Counted from the stretch's first letter, positions 38,429-52,200 are shown. The stretch: 64,000 bases of DNA from Coriaria nepalensis (GCA_027186245.1 CP114482.1:2981001-3045000); one strand, 5' to 3'. Numbers and translations are program-made. The notes: generated by a model from the sequence alone, not told the origin.

Positions 38429-40220
38429 TTAGAATATCGAAGAATCGGAAGGTACCGGAGAATTTACCAAATTAAGAATGCTACTCCAATAATTCTTGTT
38501 ATCGTCATAGTAATCATTATTCCTAGCGGCACAGCCGCTGCCTCCGCCGCTGCCGTTCTCAGAATCATCACCGCCGCAATCAGACAAACTTCGGTCATCG
38601 GAGTTATTAAGCAAAAGATTAGTGAATCCTTCAGATTCTTCCACAAAGAGATCTCTAACTTGAACATGTTGATCATTATTAGTAGTAGTACTCCATGACA
38701 AAGCAGCTTCCAAGGGCATTAATGTTGTTGTATCATGAAGAGTACTAGATGTGAATGACGAAATCCAATGATTTTGTTGATCATGAACTTCTTCTTTCGT
38801 TAGTGTAGAACTAGGAGACTCAAGATGGTCCCCGCAGATATGAATTCCAGCAGTTTTGTTCAGAAGCTGAGTCGAAATTGAGCCGGCTGGGTGATCCGCT
38901 GCTGCAAGGTAATGAGCCGGGAGTAGTACTGAATTGGAGCGGAGCTTTGATTCCCTGACCAGCCTTGCCTCGGCTTCGAGCCGAGCACTCTCCCACTGAG
39001 CCATGTGGCTAAGATTGGCTGCACTCTTGGAATGACCGTCGTTAGAGATTACTAGGGCATCTAGTTTCGGCTTATGAGTAACCGGATCAATTCCCATCTT
39101 AGCCAATCTTTTCTTAAGATGGGTATTCCAGTAATTCTTAATCTCGTTATCAGTTCTCTTTGGCAAGTGAGTCGCTATAGCTGACCACCTGAAGACGACA
39201 AAAAGACAACATGAAAACAACACCAAATAGATTGAAGATTTAAAGAAACTAAACCCTATAAAATATCAAACGAAATATTAAACAAATATGTGAAACAAAG
39301 TTTCTTTGCCTGCATCTACCGACAAGATTCAAGATTGTACTAATTGATCCAAAACAAATCTTTCTTCTAAATATCATAATATGCACGTAAATCAAACAGA
39401 AGTGACAGATATTTCTTTGCCTCAGCTACTTTGTCATGCTGAAGTAGAATCCAAGATGATCCCCTTTGCATTTAAAAGATGACCCATTTGAGTACTACTG
39501 TCAGAATGGCAGTAAAATAATAGGAGGTGACAGATCAGACATCTTTAAATTTTGGGACAAAATGAAAATGTGTGCCTTTAGGCATAGAGTGGCTAAGATT
39601 AATAGGAAAGCCGGAACTGGCAATCACATTTAATGCAATAAAATCAAAGAAGGTGAAAAGGAGAAGTAAAAAAAAAAATTGTCTTTCCTTTTTCTCATGT
39701 TATTGTGTAGTTTCATCTAAAAATTTGCTTAATCAAATCCCTCGTAATGCACGAACACAAAAAAGTAAGACAAGGTTAAAGAATCAAAGGCCATGATAAT
39801 GAGTACAATAATGCAGAGAAGACAAACAATGATGGAGACTTGAGAAATGTTTGAACTTAGTAACTTACCTGTTGCCTAAAAGAGCATGGAGTTGAATTAT
39901 GGTTTGCTCTTCTTGCAAAGTGAATTTTCCTCTCTTAATATCAGGTCTCAGATAGTTAATCCACCTTAATCTGCAGCTCTTTCCACATCTTTGAAGCCCT
40001 ACATGATTAGATAACAAAGTAAACTGAAATCAAACAAAATAATCTAAGTGATGATGGTGATGATGATGATGATGATGGTTATGTCACCAGCTTTTGCAGG
40101 TAAGGCACGCCAGCTGCCATGGCCATGTTCATCGACGAAAGCTAAGAGTTTCTGGTCTTCTTCAGGCGTCCATGGCCCCTTCTTCAAGCCGGCCTTGTCA
40201 CAGCATGGTGACCTCCCCAT
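38429..40220 (-). CDS. R2R3-MYB transcription factor, MYB53/MYB92/MYB93 type
   Basis: Three exons, 40220-40088 (133 nt), 39998-39869 (130 nt) and 39188-38429, give 340 aa with the classic R2R3-MYB intron positions. R2 starts [16 protein letters not shown] and R3 starts [20 protein letters not shown], each with the regular Trp or Phe positions. R3 ends [32 protein letters not shown] after R3 and the C-terminal end with [17 protein letters not shown] are the marks I associate with the subgroup of MYB53, MYB92 and MYB93. In Arabidopsis those regulate suberin deposition and lateral-root development. The middle is Ser/Asn-rich with an acidic [10 protein letters not shown] stretch. A TATA-like TATAAAGA lies about 65 bp upstream (40281-40288). 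The gene is intact. Confidence 0.92.
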
Positions 40221-40280
40221 TGAAGTACTTGCTAGCTAGCTGTGCTCTTCAATCAGCAAAGGGAGGAGCAATCTTCTTGC

Positions 40281-40288
40281 TCTTTATA
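40281..40288 (-). promoter_or_regulatory. TATA-like box of the MYB gene
   Basis: Minus-strand TATAAAGA about 62 bp before the MYB ATG. The implied leader would be short (about 30 nt), so a more distal core promoter remains possible. Confidence 0.4.
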
Positions 40289-40299
40289 CATATTAAGGA

Positions 40300-42680
40300 A
40301 CGTGATTAATTATGTGTGGGGAAGAGATTGGTTTTTTGCTTGTAAATGACGAGATGGGCAGAGAAGAAAGGCCAGCGGCATAAATGGGATAAAGAAATAA
40401 ATATGTAGAGACAAGAGCATATGATATATATATACTACTCTTTTGACAAAACCACCCTCCTTCATCACTTCCTCTTGGAAGCTAGGAAACATGTGTATAT
40501 ATATATATGTATAGTGGTGATCTGAAATTTCACAAGCTTTTATGCTAAGATTTTCACATCATATCCGTCGAAAAAGAGTCTAACGATAGTAACTGATCAG
40601 TTTATGGTAGGCTGAGTTTATGTATAGCACAGGATTATAGAGGATTGTTGAAGGACAAAACCGTCTTCCCAGTTGTATAATTCATGTGTTAGTAAGCTTT
40701 GTAATGGCCTATATAAGGGTCTCTCACTGTCACCTCTCCCATCTCTTAAATGTCATTCGTTCCATATTCGATGCCACTATGGTCCCACGACATAAGTGTC
40801 CAAATTAATAAGCTGGGAATTGATTAGTATATATGGTTTTGAGGATTGATAACAACAATCTTACTTAATCCTTCGATTTGTGGACTCCAAATCGTGTTTA
40901 ATATGCATCCGATAGGTATCAATAACTCAAACAACACAAAAGAAGATACAGATTCGACGAACTAGAAACCGAACAACCCATCGATCGAAATAAGGTTTCA
41001 TGAGATGAACTCAACAAAATCTATTATGAGTCTGGTCATTTTTAGTTGAGAATACCCAATTGGCAATTACTAGATCTATACAAAACAGAAAGAGTTGAAC
41101 CCCTAAGAAGAAAATAAATGGGGTAGTGAAAATGGGGAAAAATGATCAAAGGTACGATCCCAAGCAATATGGCTTTGAGAATTTGACTCATCAATAGTAC
41201 AACTTAGCCATACAGATCCAAAACTTTGCCAGCAAAAAAAGAAGGTACACTTTATAAGGTGATTAAGACCTATGCTTGCTTCCATTCAAGAACTTTTTCT
41301 AATGGCAATGTAATGTACTATCTAGATTAAAAAACTTAATGAATGCATGCACTATAGATACTTATTGAGGCGGGGGGGGCCCTTCAAAATTAGAAAAAAA
41401 ATTAAATAAAAATTAAATACAGAAAAAAATGAGTTAATTTATTAAATATTAATATTAATTACGAAATAGTAAATATTTGATGTAAATAAGTGACAAGAAG
41501 TTATCAAAACTTTATTTAAATTTAGTTTTAATTCTATCTTTCTATTATTATTATTATTATTATTTTTTTTTTGTGATTTTTTTTTTCAAACAAAAGAAGT
41601 AAGAGAGAAGGACCCACATGAGGAAAAGAAACGAGTGAAAATATTTTGATGGAGAAATTAAATTGTGGTGTATATAAAACACTAGGGACACTAAAATTAA
41701 CTACAACTTTCATATCATATTTGCCAGCTCTCTAGCTTTTCATACATGGTCCAATACCTTACTTATTAGCATTATTGAATAAGGTACTATATTTAAGGCT
41801 TGTCAATGATGTGTAAGATTGGTGACCTTTGCTTTTTTTTATAATACAATATTACTCATTTATTGAATTTTTTCTGGGTCTCTACGTAATTGCCTCTGGT
41901 TGAGGTAGCTTAGGAAATGACTTAAGTCTTGATGAGGGAACTGATGGACAACAATCTTGAAGTTATTTATCTAAAATAAAAGCGAATTTATATTCATCTA
42001 AAACTTTTTGATCTTATGTAACTAATTTTCCCTCACTCACATGCATTTCCTAGGATGGAGACGTATAAGGTAAAAGTAACTTTTCTTCGTTAACACATGA
42101 ATGGAGGTTGGTTCGAATATCGCTAGGTTGGTTTATATAAATAAATTCAGGATTTATCGAAGAATTAAATTAAAAAAAAGGCAATAGTTGTTTTATTATA
42201 TGATTAGCGTTAAAATTTTATAAACATGTATTAAGATGTGATTGGATATAAATTTTTTTTTTTAAAAGTCGATTAGTGAAAATTGATGATTGAATAAATT
42301 GATAGACCGACCGATCGTTTCGGCTAATTTAATGAGATATGTGGCTATGATGATGAGACTAACCTTAAGAAATTCGACTAAAGTAAGTTTCCCATAATAA
42401 TAAAAAAAAATTATGAAACCTTACAATGATCAATGACGTAGCAAAAGATCAGTCATAAATTGCTTATATAATGACCATTTAAGGTTTAATCTCAACCGTT
42501 TAGAGAAAAGATAAATTAAGATCTCATTTAATAATTGATTTATTTTTTTCTTCTAGCAAATGAAGGTCGGCCGAGAATGGCCACAAGTAAGGGAAAAATC
42601 GGCCAATTTAATGCCAAAGGTTGACTGAAAATGATGGTTTGTTAGCCCAAAAAGCAAGCAATTTTCGACCAACAAAAGTG
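40300..42680. other. MYB upstream region and AT-rich intergenic DNA
   Basis: No gene seen. Contains TA microsatellites near 40420-40510, a GGCGGGGGGGGCCC run near 41371, an (ATT)n run near 41545-41562 and T-rich low-complexity DNA. The MYB promoter probably occupies the first 1 kb. Confidence 0.5.
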
Positions 42681-42689
42681 AAAATCGAC

Positions 42690-43620
42690 AAAGTATAAAA
42701 ATGGTTGAAAATAGAATCATATATTCCTCAAAAAGTGACAAAGTGACAAAAATAACTTTTTCAACCCAATTTTCGGTTCAGTAAAGTGGTGGCCGAATTT
42801 TGGGTTTTGTTGGCTAAAAAGAAGGGGGAAATGAGGGGAAAAAATCGAGACGAAACTGGACGTAATAGGGACTACTTGAGATAGAAAATATGACTATTAT
42901 AGGTTAAATTTCCCTTGAAAAGAGGAGAAATGAGGATCTACAAAGTGGCTGACCTTTTTTAATATGAGAATCAAGTTTTTGGCTGAAAATTAATCATTAT
43001 TTTGCATTTCCTTTAAATAGAAAACTTGAGTTAGACAATCAATCATCAACCGATCAATCAACAACAATCGATCAATTATCATCATCATTCAAGGAGTCAA
43101 ATACTTCAATTTTCTAAGTCCTTCCAACATTTCCTTTATTTTCGCTTCTTTTGAGAATAATATGTCTTTCTCTTTTTCTTAGATTCGATCTTAGAAGTGT
43201 TATAATTAACAAACAAAATATTGGTTTTTCTATCTACTTCAAACTTCTTTAATCTCGACTTATTTATTAATACTATTCTTGTCTTAGTTTGAATTTAGTT
43301 TTTATCATTTCTTAAGCAATTTTAGCATTTTAAGTCATTTATTTTATTTTACCAATATTCTTTATTTATTCATCTTTTAAACTTTAATTCTGTAGTCGTT
43401 TATATTTCTTAATAGTAGTTAGTTAAATTATATCGTCAGTATATACGTTGAAAAGAATAAACTTAGATTAACTTCAATCCTTTCACTTATTTTTCTTAGA
43501 AATTAGATTAATTATCTTAATTATTCGGTAACATATTTATTTCTTTCAATTTTTAATTTTTTTTATAATATAGAATTGACTTCAAATTTTTAATATGCCC
43601 ATATTTTTTATTTAATTTAC
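42690..43620. repeat. Third copy of the LTR-like module
   Basis: Aligns by eye with the modules at 6895-8880. Shared parts are AATAGAATCATATATTCCTCAAAAAGTGA, then AACCC(A/T)ATTTTCGGT with GTGGTGGCCGAATTT, and, at the right, TTAGATTAACTTCAATCCTTTCACTTA, which resembles 8740-8770. Non-coding. Likely part of an LTR of the same retrotransposon family. Borders unresolved. Confidence 0.55.
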
Positions 43621-43669
43621 ACATCACAATTCCTAAAACCATAAATTTTCATTGAAGAATTTTTTTAAC

Positions 43670-43673
<4 letters not shown>

Positions 43674-43706
<33 letters not shown>
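43674..43706. repeat. (TA)n microsatellite
   Basis: About sixteen TA units. Similar shorter runs lie at 44271-44290, 48979-49003 (followed by a T run to 49025) and 54437-54456. Confidence 0.95.
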
Positions 43707-43708
<2 letters not shown>

Positions 43709-44929
43709 ATGAAAACCCTTATGTTGCTAGAAGAGGAGGAGAAAAAAATATTAGAAATAGATTCTTAAAAGTGGTTTTGCCTCGGAAACATTTCAGAAAT
43801 TGAGGTAGGGTTGGTGTAGATCACTTTCAATTTCAAATCATAATGTTTTTCTTGACTAATAATTGGTTTAATTGCGTTTGACAAATTGATAGTTGTCAAA
43901 CACAATTAGTCTACCTATACAATTATTACCAAACATTGTCTTATTAGCATAAGATCGGACATTAATTTGAGTTAGTACTGCCATTCAAGATATTTCTTTT
44001 CCAAAGGTAGTAGTAGTAGCCTTAGCCAATTGGTCATGTGAATTCATTCAATACCAATTGAAAAAAGGGGACTTTCCCTTTCAAAACCCTAGACCTACAA
44101 AATTTACTAGTAAAAGTAGTAGATGTGCATAGTAATTAGGAAGCACTTTCCCTGGATTCTTCTTCGAGGAAAAATGAAAATAAAATCAATAATATTTCTT
44201 ATTTTTATTTTGTTTTATTAAAATTAGAGAATCAGTTTTCATTCCTTTAATATTTAATATCAATTCTTTAAAATATATATATATATATATACTGGAGAGA
44301 TAGTGGAGTTCCTAATTGGCCATGGATGGAGAGAGAGAGAAAGAGAGAACGTTTGACTTAATTCAATATTTTCTTTATTAATGATGATATTAAGTCTGAT
44401 ATTAGATATATCTAAATTCAATTTAAAATTTTCTTATTAAATAGAATCAGATCCGAAATATCTGAATTTGATCCGATCAATTGGATAATTCAAATTTAAA
44501 TCCATTTACTAATACTTAATCCCCTTAAGGTTTGTACTAACCAGCACAAACCCAAATTACCATACTACCAATCTTTTCTTTCACTTCTTAAAGCTAAGTG
44601 ATTTTGATCATTCTTGAAATTTTCATCGGCCGTTCTTGATTTCTACTATTTTATCTAGCAAATCCCTTGAGAATCATTATTCTTTCAAAACTTGAAAAGG
44701 GAAATTAATGAATGCATATTTTGACAACGTATGAATGGGAATCTTTTAACATAGTGGTGAAATGAAAGCCCTAACTGGCTTAGTTTCCATCAATAAGACT
44801 AGAGTACATGTAATTAAGAACTTTTTTTCTTTTCACATATTTGGAAAGCCTTACTCAACGAGTAGCCTGTGAAACTTAAATAGTACTTAAGAAATTTTTT
44901 TTGGCCTATTTAAGAGTTTTATTTTTTTG

Positions 44930-46180
44930 GCAAAAAAAGCTTCGTGCAAAAAAAAAATCCGTCAAAAAAAAATCACCGGACCTATAAGAGGAAAAAACAG
45001 GCCCAGCCACAAAGCTGAAAAAAGACAAGACAAAATGCTAGCAATACACAGAAAGCCCAACCCAAACGGGCAAACAGGGAAAAGAAACAACAACGAAAAG
45101 GCAACCACCTAGTCAAAAACAAAAGACCAAAAACACAAAGCCCACAACCTGACAAGACCCACAAACACCACACGTAGAAACTAATGAAGACCAATAATCA
45201 AAGCCCCATGAAGTCGAAACGAAGACCTTCAATTACATAAGCAGGAGTCGCCAAAATCAATACCAAGCCCTAGATTGAGAGACAGAAGCAAGACGAAGGC
45301 GAAGACTGAAGAAAATTAGCCAATTCCCGTCGTCGGAAAGGAGGGATCCGAGCGGGTTACAGAAGGGAAGGATGGAGCCATAGATGCACACCAAAAGGAG
45401 AAATCTTCCTCCATGACTGAGGTAAGAGGAGAAGGAGGATTCAAAACCCAACCTTTAATAGGGCACTTCTCCTTAACAATCATGGAGGCCACCCAATCAG
45501 AAGCAGCATTTGCTGATCATTCGATCGGAACAAAGTGAGAATCAACCTAATTTTGTTTCAGCCCACGAATTTCCTCTAAAATGTCAGAGATTCTCCAATC
45601 TAAAACCTTATTAGAGTTTGGGCAAGAGGAGAAAAAATAATTGAAGCATCTCCCTAAAAAATAATATTTTTATACATTTTTTCTACAGCTTGTTCGAGGG
45701 CATTTTTAAGGGCCAAAGTTTCAGCCCTTGCACCCGAGGTAGCCACACAGAAATCACTAATGCTATCAACCAGAAAGATCATTGCGTCCCTGACAACCAC
45801 AGGAAAGCTAGCACAACCTGACTCTTGGAAGAAAGCCCTATCACAATTTAATTTAAGCCAACCAGAAGGAGGAGGGGACCAAAAGGAAGGAGCTTTTGGG
45901 GGCAGGGGCCTAATCCGAGAGGGGAGAGAGACAGAGAAGTAAGAGACTCCCCTAAACAAGCATCCACCCGAGTAATAACCTAGGAAGAATACCACCGATC
46001 AACTACGTCCGGGTAAAATACTATATTTGCTACAAGTGCATGGCTTCCATGGGAAATGAACGCCGTGCATAATGCTCGATGACTTGCGGCAAAGGTGGGC
46101 CTCGTTTTGGAAGCAGAAGATGACAGAACATAAAGAGCATTAGCAAAGTCATTTTTACAAGTCAAAATTGCTCGTGATTC
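44930..46180 (-). mobile_element. L1-type LINE 3' remnant with RNase H-like domain
   Basis: Minus-strand blocks read SGWLKLNCDRAFFQESG (about 45870-45820), then VVRDAMIFLVDS and ATSGARAETLALKNALE (about 45730-45690), then after stops DSHFVPIE and SANAASDWVAS (about 45550-45480) and KGWVLNPPSP. This is the plant RNase H-like (RVT_3) domain usual at the C-terminus of L1 ORF2. Several in-frame stops show decay. Reverse transcriptase is missing, so it is a 5'-truncated or rearranged copy. Confidence 0.7.
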
Positions 46181-46725
46181 AGATCACCCATTAACATCCA
46201 AGAAAATTATTATGGGTCCAAAAAGGGTTCCGGTGGAATTATTATCTAAAGATGAACAGCTATCCGAAATTGTCGACGCTATGGCCAACTTAGTCATCGC
46301 AAAAGATTTTGCACTGTTCCGGATGAAGATTTAGGTACTGAATGCTATGATCTGGACTTGAAGGCTATTTGGGGTAGGACATTAAACACCAAACCCATTC
46401 CAACAATTCAATTTTCTGTTGCTAAAACTCAGGTCATGGCAACAACTTCACAGTTGAAGAATAAGGCGGTGGATGGTGGTTCTCCCACGGAAGCCGACGA
46501 AACAAGCAGAATGTCACTACAATCACGGGATACTTGGTTCCCAGAAAGAGCTCCGTTGAGGGTGTTGCCAGTTGGTACAAATGTGGCTTCTGACAATCAC
46601 TTTTCATTTCATTTCCATCCTATGCATAGACCCATGGCGATTTCGCCTCAGAACATTAAATGTGATTAGACTAAGATCATGATTGCTAAGACACACAACC
46701 TTTTCTAAGGCGGCTACATATCACA

Positions 46726-46863
46726 CCCTACGCCAATCATCCTCAGACTCATGTAGAACAGATAGGTTATTTAATGAACCACTTTCGCACCCCGCCCTAC
46801 GCCAATCATCCTCTGAATCAGGTAGAGTAAATGGGCTATTTGGTGGACCATTTTTTCAGCCCA
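46726..46863. repeat. 69-bp in-frame duplication in LINE ORF1
   Basis: CCCTACGCCAATCATCCTC starts at 46726 and again at 46795. The two 23-codon units (LRQSSSDS... and LRQSSSES...) have diverged at several positions. Confidence 0.8.
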
Positions 46864-47138
46864 CTAAAGATCCACAAGGGATTATAAGCTTATATGATCC
46901 GGCCCAATATCTCCAACAAGTGGGCTCAGACAATCTGGCCACATATTCTCAACCAGTGGGTCTAGCAGACATTAGTAAAAATTCCCAATCTTTTGAGCCC
47001 ACTACACAGGGACCATCGAAGGTATTATCCCCATCGTATTATCCCCATCTTCTCCCGCTGATTCTTCATCCCTTCCAGTGGGTAACCATGGCCCTGGACC
47101 TTCTACGCGCTCTCTTAAACGGCTACTGCGCACATGAG

Positions 47139-47240
47139 CTTCTTCTAAAAAACGGTTCCAACCGTACCTTACCAGCTCCCATACTTTAACTTCTTCTAAA
47201 AAACGGTTCCAACCGTACCTTTCCAGCTCCCATACTTTAA
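47139..47240. repeat. 51-bp near-identical tandem duplication in LINE ORF1
   Basis: CTTCTTCTAAAAAACGGTTC starts at 47139 and 47190, exactly 51 bp (17 codons) apart, with one clear difference (CCTTACC versus CCTTTCC). Confidence 0.9.
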
Positions 47241-48982
47241 CTAGCACACCGGAAAATGCTGATCCGGTCATTCCAGAGGATGCAGGCACTATCAATGAGC
47301 AACCAATCGATTCACAGGCGTTGGAGGCGAGCTTTAAATCGCCCAACCAAGCGCTATGAAGATTCTCTACTGGAACTGCAAGGGTTTTGCCCGATTCTTT
47401 GTAGTTCAAGTTTGTCGTGCTCTTCTTGGCGCCCGCCCGCAACCCGGAGATTCTCTTCATTTTTGAAACAAAGGTTATGGGTAATAAAGCGAAGCAAGGT
47501 CTAAAGAAATTGGATTTTTATCGGATGAGTATTGTGGATCCAATAGGGAGAAGCGGTGGCATTACAGTAGCTTGGAGATCAGGGGAACCGGTCTCAGTTA
47601 ATAGTGTTGGGGAAAGGTGGGTTGATCTTACAATTAATTCAGATCCTCCTAATTTTGTTTGGAGCATCATTGCTTGTATGGAGAGTCACAAATTGAGATT
47701 AAATGAATTTTTTGGGAATCCATAGCGCACAAATATGCTGAAGATCAGAGACCTATGGTGATTTTAGGCGACCTCAATGACATCATCTATTCATCTGAAA
47801 AGAAGGGAGGTGCTATGCCATCACTAGGATCCAGGCATGGACTCCAACAATTCATGTACCAACTTGGCTTGGTTGATCTTAGTTTTCAAGGATACAAATT
47901 CACCTGGAAAAAGAGATGTAGAGGCTGTGTTCTTATTGAAGAGAGACTGGGTCGAGCAGTGGCTTCGGTAAATTAGGTTTATTTCTTTCCAAATGTTGTA
48001 GTACAACGTATACCCTCTGTTGATTCTGATCTTTTGCCTATAATTTTATCCACCAATTCTCAAACATTATTTGGTCCCAAATCGTTTAAATTTGAATCCT
48101 TTTGGGTTGAGGAAAAAGCGTGTAAGGAGATTAATTAAGAAGGTTTGGAGTAACCATAAAAGGAGGGGGTTCTCTTGCTTTTCAAGTGTGCCGGAAATTG
48201 AAACACTTGAAAGCTGATTTGTGGAAATGGAATAAAGAACCATGTTTATTATTCAAGAGCATATTGCAAATATAAACATGCAAATTGAATCACTTCAAGA
48301 AGCTGACGATGATGGAAAAAAAGTCAAATGTTGGTAAGCCGATGGAGGAATGAATTAGCCAAATGGCATACTCTTGAAGAAGAACTGTGGAGGCAAAAAT
48401 TACATCAACTATGGTTCACCACCACCGATCTAAACACGAAATTAAGGATTATCGACCAATAAGTCTATGTAATGTACTTTATAAAATCATAGCGAAAATT
48501 ATAGCTGACAACTCTTACTGCATGGTTAGCTGTTGATTTTGCAAACGAATTGGCTTTTGATAAAATTTTATTGGCAGGAGATTCATCTTTAGTCATTGAA
48601 GCTATCAATACTATAAAAAAATAAAAAAATAAAAAAAGAAAAAGAAATGGGTTGCTGGGAAGTAGCAAGATTAATGAAAAGAATTCATGTGGGTCTGAGA
48701 AAATGTCGAGAATGGAGGTGGGTGGTATCATGTAAATCCACTTTACTTCTTGATTCCAATATCCATTGCCCTTTCTCTTTGTTGAGTGAAGGGTTTGACC
48801 GCAAAAAAAAAAAGAAAAGTAATAATTGCACTTATACAAAGCGGGAGAACGTGTGGTTTTATGGTTCTGAGTTTTGCACTTGTACAAAAATACATCCGAT
48901 CACATTTTTCCAACCCAAGATTAAGGGTCAAGTGAGAAGGCTAATTGAGACAGAGAGAAGCACAAATGTGTCAACTTCAATA

Positions 48983-49022
<40 letters not shown>

Positions 49023-49259
49023 TTTCGAAACATAAATAGCCCTTGTAAAAAAAAAGGGGACCAGTATACACCAAAATGTAAAATTCATCAAACTCACCAA
49101 CAATCCTTGCATTGGCGGTAGAACAAAAATATGAAGATAATATAAAATAAAGTAGAAAGCTTCGAATCCCATGCCGGAACTGCCGCTTCAAGAAAAAGAG
49201 AAAATTTTCCGGCAAACCTTACCCACAAAGCCAATAAATATAAGATCTTGATATGAGAA

Positions 49260-52200
49260 TCAACCTTGTTTCTCACTTGCTTTATAGCATAGCATCTTCT
49301 GTACATAAAACATCATATACCCTTGAGCAGCCCTTACAATATTCTCATTAACTCGAGTGATCCAGGAATCATCACACTTATACCATTGATTACTTAACCT
49401 CAAGTAGGTAACATAATGACCTGCATCAAGCTTGCCTGTATGAGTAACAACAGCAAACAGCTCAAACTCAGATGATAACTCATTTGAATTAGTATCTGAT
49501 TCATCTCCTTCAAAAGGGAAGATTCTGTTTCCAAATCGGCTCCTCAAGATGGAAGAAGAGAGGTAAGGTGTCATGTCTAAGGAGAATGGGAATTGCAAAT
49601 AGTGGTCCACTTTCCTTGACATTTTCCGCACAGAAGAGTGCTCGAATCGTTTTATGTGGAAGCAGGAAACTAATGGGAGCTTCCTTATGGACATTTGCTT
49701 GAGAGACTCTTGTCTTACTTGACATTGTTGGCAGAAGAATTTCTGGTCAGAGCCCAGCCTTTCTGGCCTTGTGAATCGGTCCAAGCATCCCGTAAGGGTA
49801 GATGATGATCTGAAGTTGTTTTGGGTTGAGCTCGAGCAGTTCTTTTCTCCATTGCTGCAAGAAGAGGGATTCGATTTTATGGGTCCCATTTTTCTGGTTC
49901 CAGGTAGGTTGGATTCTAAGTCTAGAGAGATGTCTACACATGGGTCGTAGGTTGTTGATGTAAAGCCGCAAGCCATACACATAACATCAGAACGTAAGAT
50001 GCCTGAAAATACTCTATGAGCAATGCAACAGTCTCCGTTGCCTGGAATTGAAAAGATTGACACAAAGGTTAATCAGCATATCCCATGGAACATATGGGTT
50101 CACTCATCTTAAGAGTTAAGACTACATCAAAATCGCTGTCTGAGATTTTGAATTCTCTTTTTACTAGCACCCAATGAAAACGTGCACACATTACCATCTC
50201 AGAATCTGTCCCATTCTCACTCACATGAATAATTTCTTAAAGATCAAATTCAAGGAGCAAACAAACCAAAACTAGAAGATGGTTTTATATACTAGAAAAT
50301 GTATTCAGTATTTCACTGGTCATCTATAACTGGTAATTAATGGAAATTATTGACAGGAGAGATGATTGAAGGAGATAATCATTAAACTGACTCAGAGTTT
50401 AATGGGCCTCTCCTACACATCATTATGTGACCCTCTTTTTACACAGTCTGGGCTAAGCCGGATCACTTATTGCCTAAAAGACAACCAAGGTGAGGAATTA
50501 ACATCAGGTGTATGTGAGACCTGAGATAACCCTATGAAAAAATAGGTGGGCTAGGGAAAAAGTGAACTTACTGGAGTGAAGCAGAAAACAGTATCAAGCC
50601 AGCAGATTGAGTTTGAGGATTAGTCTAAATTGTTGAGCACTGGTTGACTCCTAGAGCAATAAACCTAAAAAGAATAAAGCAGGGAAACGTCAGGACAGAT
50701 GGCTCATTATCATTTCCCTAAGTTACTCAACTTATATATTTGCATTCCCAAAAAGTTCCATTCATAATTCATGCCTCAAAGATTATTCAATGTTTTAAGT
50801 GGTGAAAACTGAGTGGGCACTTGGGTCATCTATGGACTCATCTCCCTTCCATGATATTGACACCATCCTAAGCTGACTATAAATTTCGAGCAATTAGCAT
50901 CTAGGGTAGACCACGATCACAGCCATCTAACTTCTAACTCGAATCTATTAGGAGATTAAAGCGTTCCAACAACACAAGCTGGATAGTCCATAGTTTCACA
51001 AGTTCAAGCAGACCAATCATATCATCAACTATCGAAGAGAGTTTATGAACAGTTAGCAACCTAAAAAAAAAACCCAAACATCTAAAGTAATCAAGTTTAA
51101 GTAGACCAATCATATTCACAAAACAACTAAGTAGAAGTCAAGTTTAAAATAACTGGGGCCACTAAGTAGAACTCACCCATTTGGTTGGACAGCACCTTAC
51201 ACAAGGCATGACCATATATTCACAAAACAACTGTCTTAAAGAGTTCACTATCAACTTAACCGAACGAAAATTCCACCCCATACTGAAGACAAAAGTTGCA
51301 TTCTATCACAGATAAATTCATCATAGTAAATATGGGGCCACACTAACTGGTCCTTTCCAGATTCCATAATTTTTTATATTGGTGTTTGGTAAAAAACCAC
51401 CCTATGAGAAACTAACTATGCGAACAAAAGCTAATGTTTTTGAAATGGAACCCACATTCCAAAATCTACACTCATGCAATTAATAGAACTAGTATATAAC
51501 GAATCTACCTTATAGTTCATTACAACCCCCCCTCTTCTTCCTTTCTCTTCCTCTCATCTTTCATCCAAGATAAACCAATATGCTCAAATAAGATCCAAAG
51601 CGTGGAAGTGGCAGAATATTCTAGAAAGAAGGAGCAATTCACCTTGACTATGGGATTTGCATCGATCCTTCTCAACCTTTTCATGGATGCCATCAAGCAT
51701 AGAAATGAAAAACTCATGTGCATCCTGCTGTTCATAGCTTGCAAGATTTGCAGCATGATGCCACCAACTACAATAGAAACAAATACCACGTTTCCTTGAA
51801 ACTCTACATTTGATTACATAATTTCGAAGTTGAAAAATATAAAAAGAACAAACCTGAATAGAAACTTTGCAGGGCTGAAAGGCGCCCTATCCCCAGAAAA
51901 TACAGCAGAAAACATTGCATCCAAATCACAAGCCAAACAAATACTCGAATTCTTGTTCTCATTACCATTCGGATTCTTCTTGCTGACATTATACCCTGCA
52001 TTCTTCTTCCTCTGACAAAAATACCTATTATGCCTATCGCTCAAGAAATAATTCCTCAATGGCGGCGTATGCAGCAATGCTTGCAGAACCGAATTCATGA
52101 AGCACGTATTTCCCAAATTGTTCAATCCACGCAGTCCGGAAGGCAATTCCGATCCCGGATCATTAATCGTACCCTCTATCAGAGTAAAACTCGTTCCTAT

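Larger units (their letters stand above)
46196..48812 (+). mobile_element. L1-type LINE, internally deleted, with poly(A) end
   Basis: Plus strand. ORF1-like N-terminal block with DEQLSEIVDAMANLVIAKDF (46250-46310), a Ser/Pro-rich ORF1 tail with two in-frame duplications, then the start of ORF2: an endonuclease block with LYWNCKGFARFF (about 47357-47392), FETKVMG, SGGITVAWRSG and, after a frameshift, MVILGDLNDIIYSSEKKGG (47755-47811). Only IISLCN-like YRPISLCNVLYK remains of reverse transcriptase (about 48450-48490); it then jumps to an RNase H block DKILLAGDSSLVIEAI. The A-rich run at 48802-48812 fits the poly(A) end. Hence most of reverse transcriptase was deleted. Confidence 0.8.

Noticed and set aside
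42109..42125. GGTTCGAAT phrase resembling a tRNA T-loop
   Set aside because: No A-box, acceptor stem or anticodon arm around it; chance match.
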